Source: Sclerurus mexicanus
Taxonomy: Eukaryota; Chordata; Aves; Passeriformes; Furnariidae
Reading direction: 5' to 3'
Length of the DNA: 64,000 nt
NCBI GenBank assembly: GCA_013396755.1
Contig: VWZF01003642.1
Coordinates: forward strand, 34,444 to 98,443
Below are positions 12,701-27,700 of the stretch, piece by piece; within the stretch, counting starts at the first letter, position 1; each line of letters starts with the position of its first letter. Below the pieces are notes generated by a model. The model made no database searches. It was given only the letters and a program-made list of their open reading frames with translations, and was not told the DNA's origin. The position numbers were made by a program, and so were the translations under genes.

Positions 12701-15700
12701 CTTGTATCCCATGAGGGTATAGAGGCCATTGTGAGGCGGGGGGGGGGGCAATGGGNNNNNNNNNNNNNNNNNNNNNNNNNNNNNNNNNNNNNNNNNNNNN
12801 NNNNNNNNNNNNNNCTTATTTAAAAGCACTGAGAATATCAAACATATTAGATGCATTAAATGTAACTTTCAGTGCCAAGTGCTTAAATCTTCAAAATCTC
12901 CAACTACTCCTTTCATTAACAGGTAGAGATAAATTACTTGCAAAATTAACCAATACAAAGAGACTTTCTTGATGGAGAAAGTAGGAAGAAGAGATGAACT
13001 CCTGCCCTTCTACACAGGAGGACAAGGATAAAACCAAATTTTTAAAGATTTGCACCTCTCTATCATGATGAAAAGACCATACAATCCACTTAATCCAAGA
13101 AGCAAATAGAACAAAAGGATAGAATAGCTCCAAAAAGCACCTGGATATGAGGCAGAAGGTCTATATTAAAAAATCACTCTTTATGCATATCTGACATAAG
13201 CTTCATCAAAACTGTCAGATTTTGAATTAGTCATTTTTGGCCTAAAGATTCCTTTTCCAGAAACAAAAAGCATGAGAATCAGATTCCGGAAAGATATGCT
13301 GCTTTTTAAAGAAGAACACACTTTTGCAAAACCCTGTGTTAGTTTGTCTTCTGAAACAGACTGCCTTGCACTTTGAGAGGGTTTGGTGGACGCTAAATAT
13401 TTTAAGAGCTGTGTAAGAAATAATGACCAAGTATAGAAAGCACTATTATTACCAAAAGGCTCTAATCCCCATTTCCCACCAAATATGATTAGAGGACCTC
13501 AGTATTAAAAAAAAAAAGAAAATACCTTAGCATTGCCTGAGGCAAGTCTAGCAGTTTTATAATTCTAAGGAAGAATCCCACTCTCCACCCTAAAAATCTC
13601 TGCCTCTCCTCTGAAATAAACAGATCCACCATGACACTGGTTATTAGCCTTATTGTTAAAAAGAAAGCATTGGAAAACCTTTGATGAAGCATAATACTAT
13701 AGAGATTTCATGCCTAAAAAATAAGGACAAAAAAGACTACTAATTTTCTAGCAAAACTTGTGAGTACAACTCTACTGAAAGTAATTTATGGAAAATAATG
13801 TGAGTATACACAGAAAACGTAGTGTGTCTGTAACATGCATTCCCATACCTTGATTACAAAAGCAAAGAAGCTTCCATGCAGATTTTAGCATGTACTAGCA
13901 TCTTGAGTAAGTTTCTAGAGTGATGCTTGCTCATCAGCTGGCACTATGCATTCACATTGTAATTAGACAGAACACTTGCTACACCCACACTATTTTCTTT
14001 ACACAGAGTTATCTGGAGTTGCAGTACACATACTAAAACATAAAAATGCCAGGCTTTTGTCTAAATACACCAAGCAGTTTTGCAGAAATGAATGACATAT
14101 GTAGAAGTTATTGAATATGTTTCTAATAGATATATTCCCAAAGGAACAACAGAGGAAGCTTCCTCCTGCAGCCACACCTCCTGCAGCTCTAACTAGAACA
14201 ATCCTTGAGTGTATCAACTTCTGGACAGAGCACAAACTTAGAAGCAATGGCAAAAGCACTACCAGAAAGTAAGAACTGTATTTCTCCAAGGTAAAAGTTT
14301 TTCAGGAAATCTGTCCCAGCACTGCTAAAAATCTTTCTATTAAACACTATGCACTCCTGGCTGAAACCTCAGCAGCGAAAGTGAAACGAGCTGCTCTATC
14401 ACAGGGACAACTTAGCACAAATGAATAACTAGTGATCATTTGTCCCAATATAAGGCAGTAACTGTTGTGCCTGATTTATAGCAATTGTAGGAACTCCGGA
14501 AGAACTGAGACCTGCCAGAGAAGGCAAATGTAAGATTGGAATCTGCATTTGGGAAGATGATTATTGATCAGCAATGAAGGGGAGAGATCACATTCTACAA
14601 AACTCCTTCCCCCAAAAGAAACAAATGAAGAGTCTCCCCACGGCTATGTCATTATGATAAACAAACTTTACAACTAATGCTTGACATTTTCTGAAAGCCA
14701 TAACAAAAGAGGAAGTGTGTTTTAGCATGTGAAGGCTGCTATGCATTTTTCAAGATGCTTATTAGATAAAATATGATGATGATTCTACTTGAAGAGTGAG
14801 GACATAAATGTAGCTTTTGAAGTATTAGGTCACAAACTACAAAGTCTCTAACAATAAACTTAAAATTAGTAGAAGATACTTAAGCAAATTAACAAATTCC
14901 CCATTTCATTAAATTAAAATTAAGGACAGTAGAGATCTCTTTTGAGGTGAGCAGGTATTTTCTTCATATATTCACAAACGTTTCCTAAAAAGACTTGATT
15001 TAGTTACCAAATAAGAAACATCTCAGAAGTTAAACCTTTCACTACTGCAACAACCACATTCACAAACACACACGCACACACACACAAACTCTCTCCTCCC
15101 CTCACCACTCTGGCATCTTCAAAAACAGTGAAAAATCAGTAGCATATATGCAAGTATATCCAAAGTGGACTATTTTCCCCTATGAACATCCAAAATCAGA
15201 ATTTTCACCATTTTCCACTCTGCAAGATTTTTCTTGTCTCTAATAAATTACATTATGCTACAAAAGACTTCGTCCTCAGAAGTTCAACACAGTGCAGAGG
15301 AAGCCTCTGAAAAATACTTATGGTGACCTATTGCTGTCTAATTTGTAAAATACATCCTATCTTCAAGATCGACATGTGGGCTTTGCATCTGCTTTTGAGA
15401 TTTCAGAAACTGAAGATCTTCAAATCAGTTAACAAAAGAAAAAGAAATAAAAACAAAGCAAAACAAATAATAGATTCAATTAAATCAGTTAAGACAACCA
15501 GTACAGCTACCGAAGTGAAGATAAAACATTTCAGAGGCCCATTTGGTTCTGTGCTAGAAATTGTACAGATATATTATAGTTCTCAAAAGCTTCTAATGCC
15601 TACATAATAATTAATATCCAGTTGAACAAACATTAGAGACAATATAGTAGTATATATTACCCAGTTATTATACTACCTTTAAAAGAACAGATGTGATTTT

Positions 15701-18700
15701 AATCTGACATCTCCTTCACATTAAATTTAAATGGGGATATGAATAGAAATGGGATAAAACAGTTTTCCTGCATTTTCTTAAATTAGGCAACATGGGTAGT
15801 TAATTAATAATTCAACTATCAATACTTACTACCTATTTTGATTTAGGGTACAGCTGGGATTTATATTTTTATATACAACATTAATTGTACTTCATTCAGT
15901 CTCACAGTTCAAAGTGAGATTATCTTAAAAGAATTTTGAAATATAAGAATTTCCCTTTCCATCCATTAAGACCCCAAATAAAGAATACCAAATATTCAAA
16001 ATATGCATATATGAAAGATTACAGTTCATTGTTGGAGGGGAATGGAGATGAATGTCGCAGGAGAACCTACACTAAGTAAACAGAACTGAACTATGTGACA
16101 ATGACAGGAAGATTTTATATATATATATATGGGGTTTATATGCATATATATATATTTATATAATATATAGTGTATACACACACACAATCCTTTTACCTTT
16201 ATCTTGCACTTCTTTTGAAAATCGCTCCCTTTCAATAGCTGATTCACGTTCTATCCGCTCAATTTCAGCCAATGCATCCAATTCTACTTCATCGTATGAC
16301 GTTATAGCTCCTTGTTGCGAAACCTGTTGCTGTGTCTGTACCACAGGAGTTTGAGGTTGTTTTGCAGCAACTGAAGTGTTCTGTTGTAAAACAGGCACTT
16401 GTTGTGCCTGAAGGAAAGCTGTCTGTTCGTGCTGCGGCAAACACTGAGCAGCGTTTAGTGGGCGGTTAACATCCTGTGGAGTAACGGGTGTTTTAGAAGT
16501 CTGTCCTGGGTACTGCACATTAAAAGGAATATCACCCTCTGACACACTGCTGTTTTCCAAACCAGAAAGCATATCATCCTGCTGGTCCATATCCGAAGAT
16601 CTTACACGAGAGAGTCTTAATGTAAGCTTAGTGGAGTCCTTGGAAGGAGAACTAATGATATCATACATTGCAGCTTTTTCAGTCTGGTCTTTTTCATCCT
16701 TGCCTAACTTCATTTTCTTTTGTTTCTTTTGCTTTCTTTCTGGAGAATCTAACAATATGTCTGGGGGAACATCTCTAGGTGATGAATAAGGTGGAGGCTG
16801 AGATTGTTGGATTAAAGGTTGTCTTGATCCTAGAATAATAATTCAGAAAAACTGAACAGTTATGTTGTTTCATGTTTATATAAAAACACACTAAATATAA
16901 CCTACATAATTTTAATGTGTATTTCTACATATAACTGTGATCACAAAAGGTCTAAATAAGATTGGTAGGAAGCATGTCATTGCTAGATCAAGATGTAATC
17001 CAGACAGTTGCAGTATATTTCCTAAGAATTTTAGCAGTCCATTGCAGGTATAGAAGGGATCATTTCAGAGAAGATGGAACAAAAAAACCCACCACCAAAA
17101 AAGAATAAATAAAAATAGTACCTAAGGTTCAGAATATCAACTATTAGAAAATGCTCAGTGAAGCAAGTTGACTACAGAAAAAAAACTAAAGATCATAAAG
17201 ATTCTTAATACAGTCCAGTGATGAAGATTTAATGATCAGTGTACAGACATTAGCCATTACAGCCACACATTTTTAATTAAAAAAAAAAAAACAAAACAAA
17301 AAACTCAAAGCTGAAATATACATAACCTCCTCAACTTGGATTTAGCTTTTTAAAAAATTAATTATTTATTTTAGGTAAACTCATTCCTACCTCCCCCACT
17401 CATCATTATGTAGAAAACACTAATTGTCTTAAGGCATTCTACCATTCCCTGCCTTATCTCCTACCACCACTTTTTTTAAAATTTATTAATTTTTGCTTCT
17501 ATGTGCACTCTTTTCAGGATTTGAGTGTATCTACAGAAATTTTTAAGAGGACATTTTTAATTAGATATATTCTCCATTTAATCACATTTCAAGTTTTTGT
17601 TCCTCAAATTAATCAGATTCCCATAACTGCTAGTCTAGAAAAGAAGGTCTGAAAAACAGAGCTTCTCAACCTGTCCTAATTGCAATTTTGAGCTACATTT
17701 TTGGCTTAAAAGTAATACTGGGTGGTGGGGAGGGAGGAGGAGGCAGGAACACAGAATCCACTCATCTTAAAGCAACCAATCAGATTCCATTCATCCATTG
17801 GGGAATACTGATCTTCGGAAAGCAGTGACTTAGATTATTGTTAGTCATTTTGGACAGGTCATCATAGGTCAGTACTTCTAACAATAATCAAAAATTAACA
17901 GAAATACAGGTTCCCATGTGTTTCATTCAAGAAACACCGGTAAACAGGAAAGTAGCTTTATTCTGCAACTTAAATTTCTACGAGGTATTTTTAGAAATAT
18001 TAATAATCATTAACCAATGTACTGACCTGTAGATGACTGATAACCTCTTTGCATAGGCTGTTATACTTATTTTATCTCCCCAATACATTCTATAAAAAGC
18101 CCTTTAACTTCTTCATGTAGAGAGCCAGGTATGACATGGGTTTAACTTAATCCTTGGCCATCAGCAATAACTCCGTATTGTGCCAATCACATCCATAATG
18201 TTGGAAAACCCTGCTTTGACTCATCCACATTCTCAAAATCTTCTACTACTCTACTTCCCCTCCTCAAATCAGATAACACACTCAACCAAAGTTCTGGCTA
18301 CACCCTAAGAAGATCTCTCACTTGTATTTCATCACAGATTATTGTGATGCTCCTTCCGGCAGTTCACATTTCTTTTGGTAATTTACAGGACTGTCTTAGT
18401 GTAATGTGTAGCAGAAAACATTAGCTGGTCATTTTTTTAATGGTAATGACTACCACTCAGAAAATACAAGCTGCATGATAATTTCTACAAATAGCAGAGG
18501 CAGCTCAGAACTTTTCAAAGAAATATAATTTAAGATTAAGATGTCAGTAATCTCTTAAATAAATACTTTTAAAATTGCAGCAATGGGATATTTACTGTTT
18601 TTCACATTTACACTTCTTAAGAGGGCACAGATTTGATTCTCCCTTGTCCTAAACTTCTAAGTAAATATGATAAAGTTGTTCTGATTTAGTATTAATTTGT

Positions 18701-21700
18701 CATCTTGAAACATAACAGGTGTAGCAACAGATAAGGTGATTCTTTTTATCTTTGAGTAGACTTGAGGAGGTCAGAAGGATTTCAGTGCATTCCATTGTAC
18801 ATACTTAGAATCCAGCAAATGAAGAAACAAAAGTAAAGTTTTGCCTCTCCTAGGCAGCACTACGAATAGGTATTTGAAAATATCTTCCTCTTGAAGGAAA
18901 TTCTTGAAAGGTTTTGATAGTAAGGACCATAAGCTAAATTTTAAGAGAACATGCTCTGGCACTAACTTCACATATTTCTGAGATATTTAATGATAGTTAA
19001 GGCTCTGACAACAAGGAAGCTTCAAAGTTACAACACAAATGCACTGAGGTGAAAAAGAAACTGAAAAATATGAAGCATTCTCTAACAGTTTCACTCTACC
19101 ACAAACATTAGCAGTTTCGAACAAGTATCACACAATGAATATGTACCACACGCTATTTGATGCTAACACTTCAGACAAAAGCCAACAGTGTGTCCAGGTG
19201 GCCAAGAAGGCCAAAGGCTTGTATCAGAAAGAGGGCAGCCAGCAGGACCAGCAGTGATTGTCACCCTGCACTGGGCACTTGTGGCTGCACCTTGAACACC
19301 ATGTCCAGTTGTGGGCCCCTCAGTATGAGAAAGGCAGGCACTGTAGCGTGTCCAGAGATGAGTACAGGAGCTGGGGAAGGGTCTGGAGCACAATCTGATG
19401 AGGAGCAGCTGAGGGAGCTGGGGGCGTTCAGCCTGGAGAAGAGGAGGCTCAGGGTAGACCTCATCACTCTCTATAACAACCTGAAAGGAGGTTGTAGACT
19501 GGTGAGGGTCAGCCTCTGCTCCCAAGTAACAGGGAACAGGACAAGAGGAAATGGACTCAAGCTGCTCTAGGGGAGGTTTAGGTTGGACCTGAGGAAGAAT
19601 TTCTTCACTGAAAGGGTTGTAAATCATCGGAATGGGCTGCCCAAGGGGATGGTGGAGTCACAGTCCCTGGAGGTGTTTAAGAAACAACAGGATGTAACAC
19701 TTAGTGATACAGTTTAGCTGACAGGATGGTGTTCAGTCAAAGGTTGGACCTGGTGACCTTGGAGGTCACTTCCAACTTTCATGATTCCATGAAAACAACA
19801 CTGATTATAGAGTGTTGTCTATTAATGTTGGAGTCAGTCTGGAATACTTCATCTGTGAGAAGTCTCGAGCCATTATATGTCTGAGAATAAAGATCTTACA
19901 AGACTTGTTGATAAGACAAGAAACATTTTTTTTTAAAGAATACACAGACAGACAGTTATGATCAGTTTGCTGAACCAGTTGAGATTCCAATGTTGAGAAG
20001 GTTTGTTCTACAAAGTGCTGCCAATGTAGTTAAATAACATGAAGATCTTCAAAAATTATCTTTGGGAATAAACCAAACTTCAGAATATGCTTTTAGAACA
20101 GAGAAATATGTAGGCCGCTTTTGAGTCTAAATCTAGGGCTGGATGGTAATTCAGGAGAAAAAAGTAATCTGACTTTCGGTATTTCATCTTCCACAGGACC
20201 ATTAAAAGAACTTTGTGCAATCTCTTTTTATATAGCAGGAATATGTACAGCTTGTGAGATAAGAGGAGGTTCTCCACTGGTTCAGTAAGGTCAGTGTATC
20301 ATTACTGAACAGCAAATACTGATGGTCAACCAGATAATGCCATATGTAGCCAAGAACCAGCTAACATCATAGGAAATGAGGACTCTACAGAGGACAACCA
20401 ACCATCAGCAATACCTCCCTAGTCTATTAGAAACAGTATTCCTTGACCCCCAGGATAATCCTGGGACTGGTCCTCTATATTTATTAGTTCTTCTGTGGAT
20501 TTCTAGTGGTAGATGGTTCTGAGCACAGTATTAGCTGCTGTAGTAACTTGTAATCATCTTTCTTCTGTGACTCTTGACTTCTGTCATATCCTATATAATG
20601 CAATAGATTACAAAAGTATTTCATTTCATTGACAATTACTTCGTCTTCTTTACAATGAAAAGTTTCAAAACCACTTTTTGTTTGTTTACCCCTGGAACAA
20701 CTCACTTGCTGACTGGGCATCAGTAACTTGGACACTAAACAAAGAAGCTTCTGTCCAAGAGACTTCACATACCACTGACATCTCCATCTCACAGCTTCTG
20801 TCTGCACTTTCTAATCCCACCACAGTACTCATATCTTTTTTAAGCACTCATGACACTTTTTCTGATCATCTCTAAGCCTCTTCAGGTCACTTGCAATTAC
20901 AAAGATGATGCATCAAAGTCACATCTTGGATCACACTCTTTGCTGTGATCCACAGCATCAAGAAACCACTATTAAGGTTACCAGGAACTTAGGACTCACG
21001 TATCTTACAGAATTTAAAAAAATCATTAGCTTTCCACTTGCATAATAACAACTTCCAAAGGGTCACACCAGCAAGTACACTCATATTCCTTTAATTCCCT
21101 TGCAGGCAAGTGTTCTCATATGTTGATAGAAAGTCTTTCACCCATCCTACATCCTCCTTTGCCAGAAGCATAATTCCCTAAGCATGAAAGCTGGAGAAAC
21201 TGCTAGAGAACAAATGAAGACTGATGACTAATACCTGGTTCACAGAACATTGTAGAGAAGCTTCAGGAATGTTCACATGCTACACCTTTTTAAATCCATA
21301 GGAAAGTGATTCTCGAGACTCCTGGAACTTTATTTCAATGGCTACCAAATTGGTGTATAAACCTGGACACTTCATTCCAGACATTTTACTGGAAAAGTCT
21401 TGGAGTAGAGAGGCTTTAAGAAATGCATATATGCTACATGTTAATAAGGCTTCTCATATGAGTAATTATACTGTAAGGGAGTGCCTAAAGGCAGAAACTG
21501 CAGAAGGAGGAGAAAACCAGAGCATCCATACTGTGCTCACAATGATTTTTTTTCTGTTGGAAAAGCTATGAACCTTGTGATGACAGAATCTGAGGAACAC
21601 ACTACTGCCAACAGATTTTAACAGACTGAAGTTTCAATGTATAAATGGAAGTGTCTTATTTTAACATAATCCTATTTACCACTTTCTCATAAATGGAATG

Positions 21701-24700
21701 TTTTCATGAAAATAGGATTGGACAAATTCACCTTGGAACTCTGGCTAAACTAATCTCAGAACTGGTAATAATCATCTCGATAATTTGTGCCTCCAGCAGA
21801 CTCAAAAAGTTAAAACCAGTCTCTTCAAAAGGATGGTAAAGGCCTGCTCGGAGTATAATACTTAGTCAGCACAACTGAAGCACATACTAGAAGAACAATT
21901 TCTCTGTAAGGATTGAGATCATAAAGAAGCAGCATTCCAAAATGAATTTGTTATGAATCATCAAATGCAAATAATTTTTTTCCATATAGCAGTAGGCCTT
22001 GTGACTTAAAGAGAAATGAGTGCCATATCTGGACTTTGGCTTTCCCTATAACTTCTCATAATAATTTCACTAATAAGATGAGGAATATAATCTAGACAAA
22101 AATACGCTGTTGCATTCTATCCTACTATGAAACTGTTCATACACTATCAATTGTTCTTAGTAAAAATGGACAAAGGGAGTATATGTGAACAAGTGCAGCT
22201 CTCCAGAGCACTGTCATAAGAACAGTAGTTTAAAATATTTATCTTTAATAACTTTTCATGTAACAGAATTAGAGCATATTTTATTAATCTAAAAATCATT
22301 ATGTTTTTGTAGTCTTTGAAAGGCCCATCAATGCTTTTAAAAACAGAATCAAAAGTTTTCTTTACTAATTTGAGTAACTTTTTGAAACAGAAGAAATTTA
22401 GTGAGAAGAAGCACAAATTTCTTATTCATCTGTGAATTGTAGAAACATGAGAGGCAGATAGCTAAGTTCTACAGAAAGACAGTAGTATGTTTAAAACAAT
22501 TTGGAATATAAATCTAAGCTATCAGTAAAGAGCAGCCATACTCTCATATACAACAGCAGTATCACCCAAAGTTGCCCCCAGCACTTTTCTGACTACTCAT
22601 CCTCCTAAGTCTTCAAATAGACTTGTATTCATGACTTGGGACAGTAAAAAATCAAGACACTGCAGACCAATTAGAATTCACTTAAAAACATCAAAGACAA
22701 TTAGAAGTTCAGAAATGACAACATGTAAAGGTAACAGATAGTGTGCTGTTCAGTTTGTAGATTAGATTAGTGCAAGACATAATAATGTTCTTTGATTTGT
22801 AAATGCCTGCTACAAAACAAGGATGTGACCTGTTCTTCCTTACCCTTTGGAAAGAAGTTAGGAAGTGTTATGCCCAATTGCAACAAAAATCATTCAGGCT
22901 AAGCATTAGGAGAAAAGCTTTCTTGCACTAAGAATCTGAGCAGGTTGCATGCCAAAACTAAGGAAATTCCATTATCGACATTTTAAAATATATGGAAGTT
23001 ACTGGGATCAATACTGATACAGCTCAGCCAACAGGCATGTAAGAAGATGGCAAGTCCCCCAGTCCTTTCCTGCAGTATATTCTAAAATCCTAGAATCTCC
23101 CTCTGGAAATATTTCCAAATTTTGCACTACATGTAAAGAAAGCATTACTTATTTTGATTAACAGACAATCTTGGCATTCATTTTCAAAGAGCATAACTTA
23201 ATTTAAAATTCAAACTTAAAGGGATAGCATATGAGAGAGATAAAGAACGTGCATTTGAGAGGCTTTTAGGGACAGGTCGTATTTACTTTGCAGTAGTTCT
23301 CAAATTTTTCAAATGCCTCACAAAAAACTCAGCTCTGGTTGTTCTAGCTTCGAATGGCTGTTTGCAGAAGCCTTCTTGCATAAAAAATTAAGACAGAGAA
23401 AGAAACAAGAATGAATGAACATTTTGACCCTATCAGAAAAAAAATCCTTGAATAAATTTCTTCTGCCTTTTTTTTGAAAGAGACAGGGTAAGATGCTAAT
23501 CTCTCTTAAAAAGTACCTTAGAGAGCACTGAAATCTGAACTATAGATTTAAGCAGATTCATAACTCTTCTTGCCACCCACTACACATTCAGAAACCAAGT
23601 GTAGTGAACTCTCTCTGGGGAAGTCCTACAAAGCTGTAAGAAAATGAAAGTAACCATTCCAAATTATTCAGAAAGTAATCAAATACCCATTAATAATTTC
23701 TGTAGGGAATACAACTTATTTCTGGAAAATAGTGCAAAATTACATACTTGGACTGTTTCTAGTCCTTGTAGATGTTTTCCTAGATGTTTAGAAAACCGTA
23801 AGGAAACAGGCCTGTAAATCATATGAACACTCCTCTTTGGAAAGGAATGAACTAATAAACTTGGTGGAAGGCTCTCATTACACAGATCTTCAGAAGTTGT
23901 CTCAAAAAAAGAATTAAAAAGGAAAATAAAATCTGATGTTCCAAGCACCAGGAAAGTAGAACAAATGGATAAAGGATTCCGATGAGTCTTTAGTAATGGA
24001 ATCCACCAGATATTTTATGAGATCAACACAAGGAAAGCACTCCATGACAATTCCTCCCACTAAATCACAGAAATTATTTTTTTGAAGAGTGGATGTGGTA
24101 ACAGATGATAGCATGAAAGCAGAGCCACTATGTGTTCTGTATAGTTAAAACAAAAAAAAAATTACATTAAAAAATACAGAATAAAACCCAGCCTAGAACT
24201 ACTGGATAGAACTTCAGCTGCTCTGATACCTTTACTGAAGGAAAAGTGAAGCAAAGAGTTATGTAACAATGAAATTTTACTCCACTGATTAAGTGAATAA
24301 CCAACCAAGAAACAAATATTTGCCAAGGCTGCAAACAAAACTTCTTCCTCATTCATATTTTGTCAATCAGACAACTACATCCAGTGTGCAGGTAATTCAA
24401 GACTGCCTCCAAGTCTTCAGAAGTCCTTGCTACTGCAATATCCAAAGTACAGAAATGCAGTCTGCACCCATATTTTCAGTAAATGCTTCAAGTTTCTACA
24501 TGAAAGCTTAGACAGCATAACATCCATTCTGAGATCTCTCTCTGATTATGACTGGTTATGCCTAGTGCCATTCTTTCTGTACTCCCAGACAAATGATTAA
24601 GTATTTTGCTAATTTTCCTTATCAAAGTTTGTGACCTGCCAACCAAACTTTCAAGGTCTAATGAGAGTAGCAACAACAAGCTCAGCATAGATACTTGTTT

Positions 24701-27700
24701 ATTCATCACTGGAAAATTTATCAGCCCAACTTTCACAACAAGTCACGGGCCAAAAACTCAGTGTAGGAGATCCCATGTTTTCGATAACACTGTAATTATT
24801 CACACCTCTTCCATACACTTCTAAAACACTAGATTAGAGGCAGTAAAACTCTGGCAAAAGTCTTGCAGCATCAAGAACTGATTCTCTCAATCAGGCTTCA
24901 TTAACCTCTTCAAGAAGGAAAAATGGTAAAACCATTAGCAGCAGTATTTCAGTCGCATAATTTATCAATGGGAAAAGTAAAGCCAACACACAGGTAAACA
25001 AATCAAAAAGCTCCTCTTGCACTTTTTCAGTCTCTCTAATGCTGAAGCATTACAATCTGAACTTACAATCAGATTGTTCAGAAATAATCTGAAAAGGTAT
25101 CCCTTCAAAACTGGGTTCTGAGACAGCCAATTAAAACAGCAGCAGCTTTAACTAAAAATAATTCAAATATTCTTCTGACTGAGTGGTAATCACATATCTG
25201 AGGGGAAGAGTATCTAAGATCCACAACATTGTTAAACTATAAGCTTGACACAGAGCAAAAAATAACCACATTTAGTCTTTGCCATTTACGCAAGTCTTAC
25301 AACAAGTCCTTTAGCACAAGATCTGAAATACTGATGCTGTTGGCATCCTATACACATACTTCTCACTTGCCACTTGAGCGATAGGATAATTCAGTTAGGA
25401 AGGCAACTCAAGAGATCTTTAGTTCACCCTCATGCTCAAAGCAGGGTTAGCTTTATCCAATCTGATCCTGAAAACCTCCAAAGACAAAATTTACAGATTC
25501 TCTGGGCAACCTTTCCCACTGCTTGACAGTCATGATAGTGAAAAAAGTTTTTCTTAGACCTAGTTAGAGCTCCCATTTAAATTTAAGTCTGTTGTATCTC
25601 ATCCTTTCTCCACAACACTGAAAGGCCTGACTCAGGTCTTCCTGATAATCTCACAGGCATGGGAAGGCTGCCCTAAGGTCCATTCCTGCCAAAGATGTCT
25701 CTTATCCAGGCTGCATAAAACCTACACCTTCTCTGCAATATCCTCCATACCCTGTTCTCCACCTAACCCAATCATCCATTAAAACTCACTTTTTGTTTCA
25801 GGGCTAAAGAGAAGAAAGCACTGTTTCATCTTTCAGCTATTGCCATGTAAATATATAATCACTGAAAAAGAAAATCATCAAGAATATATTCAAACCCCTA
25901 CCTTGCCAAGTGGATTTTAGCATACAAACAACTTTGAGCAGATTTTTCTCTGTTTGCCCAGAACTGATGTACAGTTCATCCTACTGTTTCTCCATATCTA
26001 AGGTTTTCAAGCTTCATTTATGCTATTTGTATTGAGTTCACTGAACTACTTTTATTTTTATGTTTTTAAAATTTTATTATTATAATTAAGTGTTGCATAT
26101 TAAAACACTTTTGAGCTGGTTTAAGAGTTCAATACTCGTAATGCTGCCTTTAAAATAATTCTTATGTAGAGCAACTGAAACCATTCTTATGAAGAATTTA
26201 ATCTTCATATTGGAAAGGATTTTAAATCCTTCTGTCCTCCGTGAATTTGAGTGTTAGTTTGAAGGATGATTAGTCAATTTTCAGACCATCAGAGACTTCT
26301 TCTGGATCAGGGCCCAAAATAATTTTGTATCCAAAACATAAAGACATAGTCTGTCATACTTTCAGAAGGAAAAACTAAATACCTCTTTACACTGTCTGTT
26401 CTTTGAAAATGGGAAAAATAAATGGAGATATATATGACTGCTAGACTACCTTTAAGGGTTCCATCACCTCCAGCTGGAGAGCAGACTGACTGTGGTGACC
26501 TCAAGGAAAAAGACGCAGCATTCCTTATTGAAGGATCGCCATCCTAAAGCGACAATAATAAAAAATTAACATTATGAGCAAGAACATCTGTTAAAAAATT
26601 AGTGCATATACTGATAAAACGGATTGGACAAAAGGGCATGCAAGAAATATAAAAAAAATATTTATTTACATTAGAATCTTTGTAATTTAGACTGCTATTA
26701 GACTACTATATAAGCAATACTCTGTAGCACAACAAGCCCTAAAATGAATCTATAATCAGAGTATGCACACACAAATAAATCTTTGTACATGTCTTCTAAC
26801 TCCATAAGCACTTTTGGTTTACACTAAGATTCCATTTAGAACTTTTTGCTATAAGCACCCATAGTAAAGAGCTGAAGAGCAGATACACGACTCCTAGCCA
26901 ATACCACCTGAAAGAAACTGAGTATAAAATGCAGATTTTTAAAACAAACTCATCCTTTTTTCATTTAACCTACCCTTAAAAGCTTATCTAGAATGCCATC
27001 TTACTTTCACAGTTCAACAAATTGATACTATAGAAAGTCATACAGAGTATTACTACCACACAAATACTATACAAATTAATCTATCTCCTCCAGCATATAC
27101 ACCTCAGGACTGAACAAAATCCCTAGCATTCCCACTACACCAAAGATAGTCTTGTGGAAAACGCAACTGGAATGACTTTAGCTTGTTATTTCCTGTCCTA
27201 AGAGTTAAGCAGGAAACAACTCAATGGCAATATGAACCACTTTCCCAACCCGTCCCAATGCAATTAATAACTTCTGAAAAACTTGTTCGTAATATAATTG
27301 CAATGTAATGATGTCCATGCTCTACTTTTATCAATGTAAACATGTCTTTTTTACCTCCATGCAATTCTAAAATCAAACATGGAACTCGCTATTCTATTTC
27401 TCATTCAGAGTTTTATGTGGGTTTTGCCAATGCTTTCACGGAGCCCTCTGCTGGTCACGAGTATACTCATTCTCAGTGCCCTAAATTCAACTATAGAACA
27501 GTATTTCCCATTCTAAGCACTGGTTTTTATACAGCACCCAGAGGAATGTTTCAGGAAAGAACAAACTAACAACTCCTATATCTGTGAAGAGAGAATTTCT
27601 ATAATTATAAGCAAATTGCCATAAGTCCATTCTTTCCAAGGGTATAGTCATACAAAGGAAGGAAGTTTTCAATGAAGTTCTAAGGTTATTTAATGTTTCC

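Larger units (their letters stand above)
3706..16196 (-). other. NIPBL: NIPBL intron 9
   Basis: About 12.5 kb, AT-rich. Contents I can name: a tRNA-derived SINE at 10459-10602, a possible old amniote repeat at 11260-11400, a 20-bp tandem duplication at 10315-10354, an assembly gap at 12756-12814 preceded by 11 G, a CA microsatellite at 15061-15087, and a TA/CA microsatellite next to the exon 9 donor. No coding exon or RNA gene recognised elsewhere. Confidence 0.85.
16830..26449 (-). other. NIPBL: NIPBL intron 8
   Basis: About 9.6 kb, AT-rich. It holds a plus-strand CR1 fragment (19165-19790), a minus-strand CR1 tail (25381-25790), an A-rich tract at 17279-17303 and a weak CR1-like patch around 22850-23000 (GGCTAAGCATTAGGAGAAAA). 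I see no other gene in the rest. Confidence 0.85.

Noticed and set aside
19157..19627. Open frames of 137 and 154 codons on both strands
   Set aside because: Both lie within the decayed CR1 fragment and do not follow the real RT frame over their length.
22850..23000. Weak CR1-like words (GGCTAAGCATTAGGAGAAAA)
   Set aside because: Too short and diverged to call a separate element; mentioned in the intron 8 entry only.
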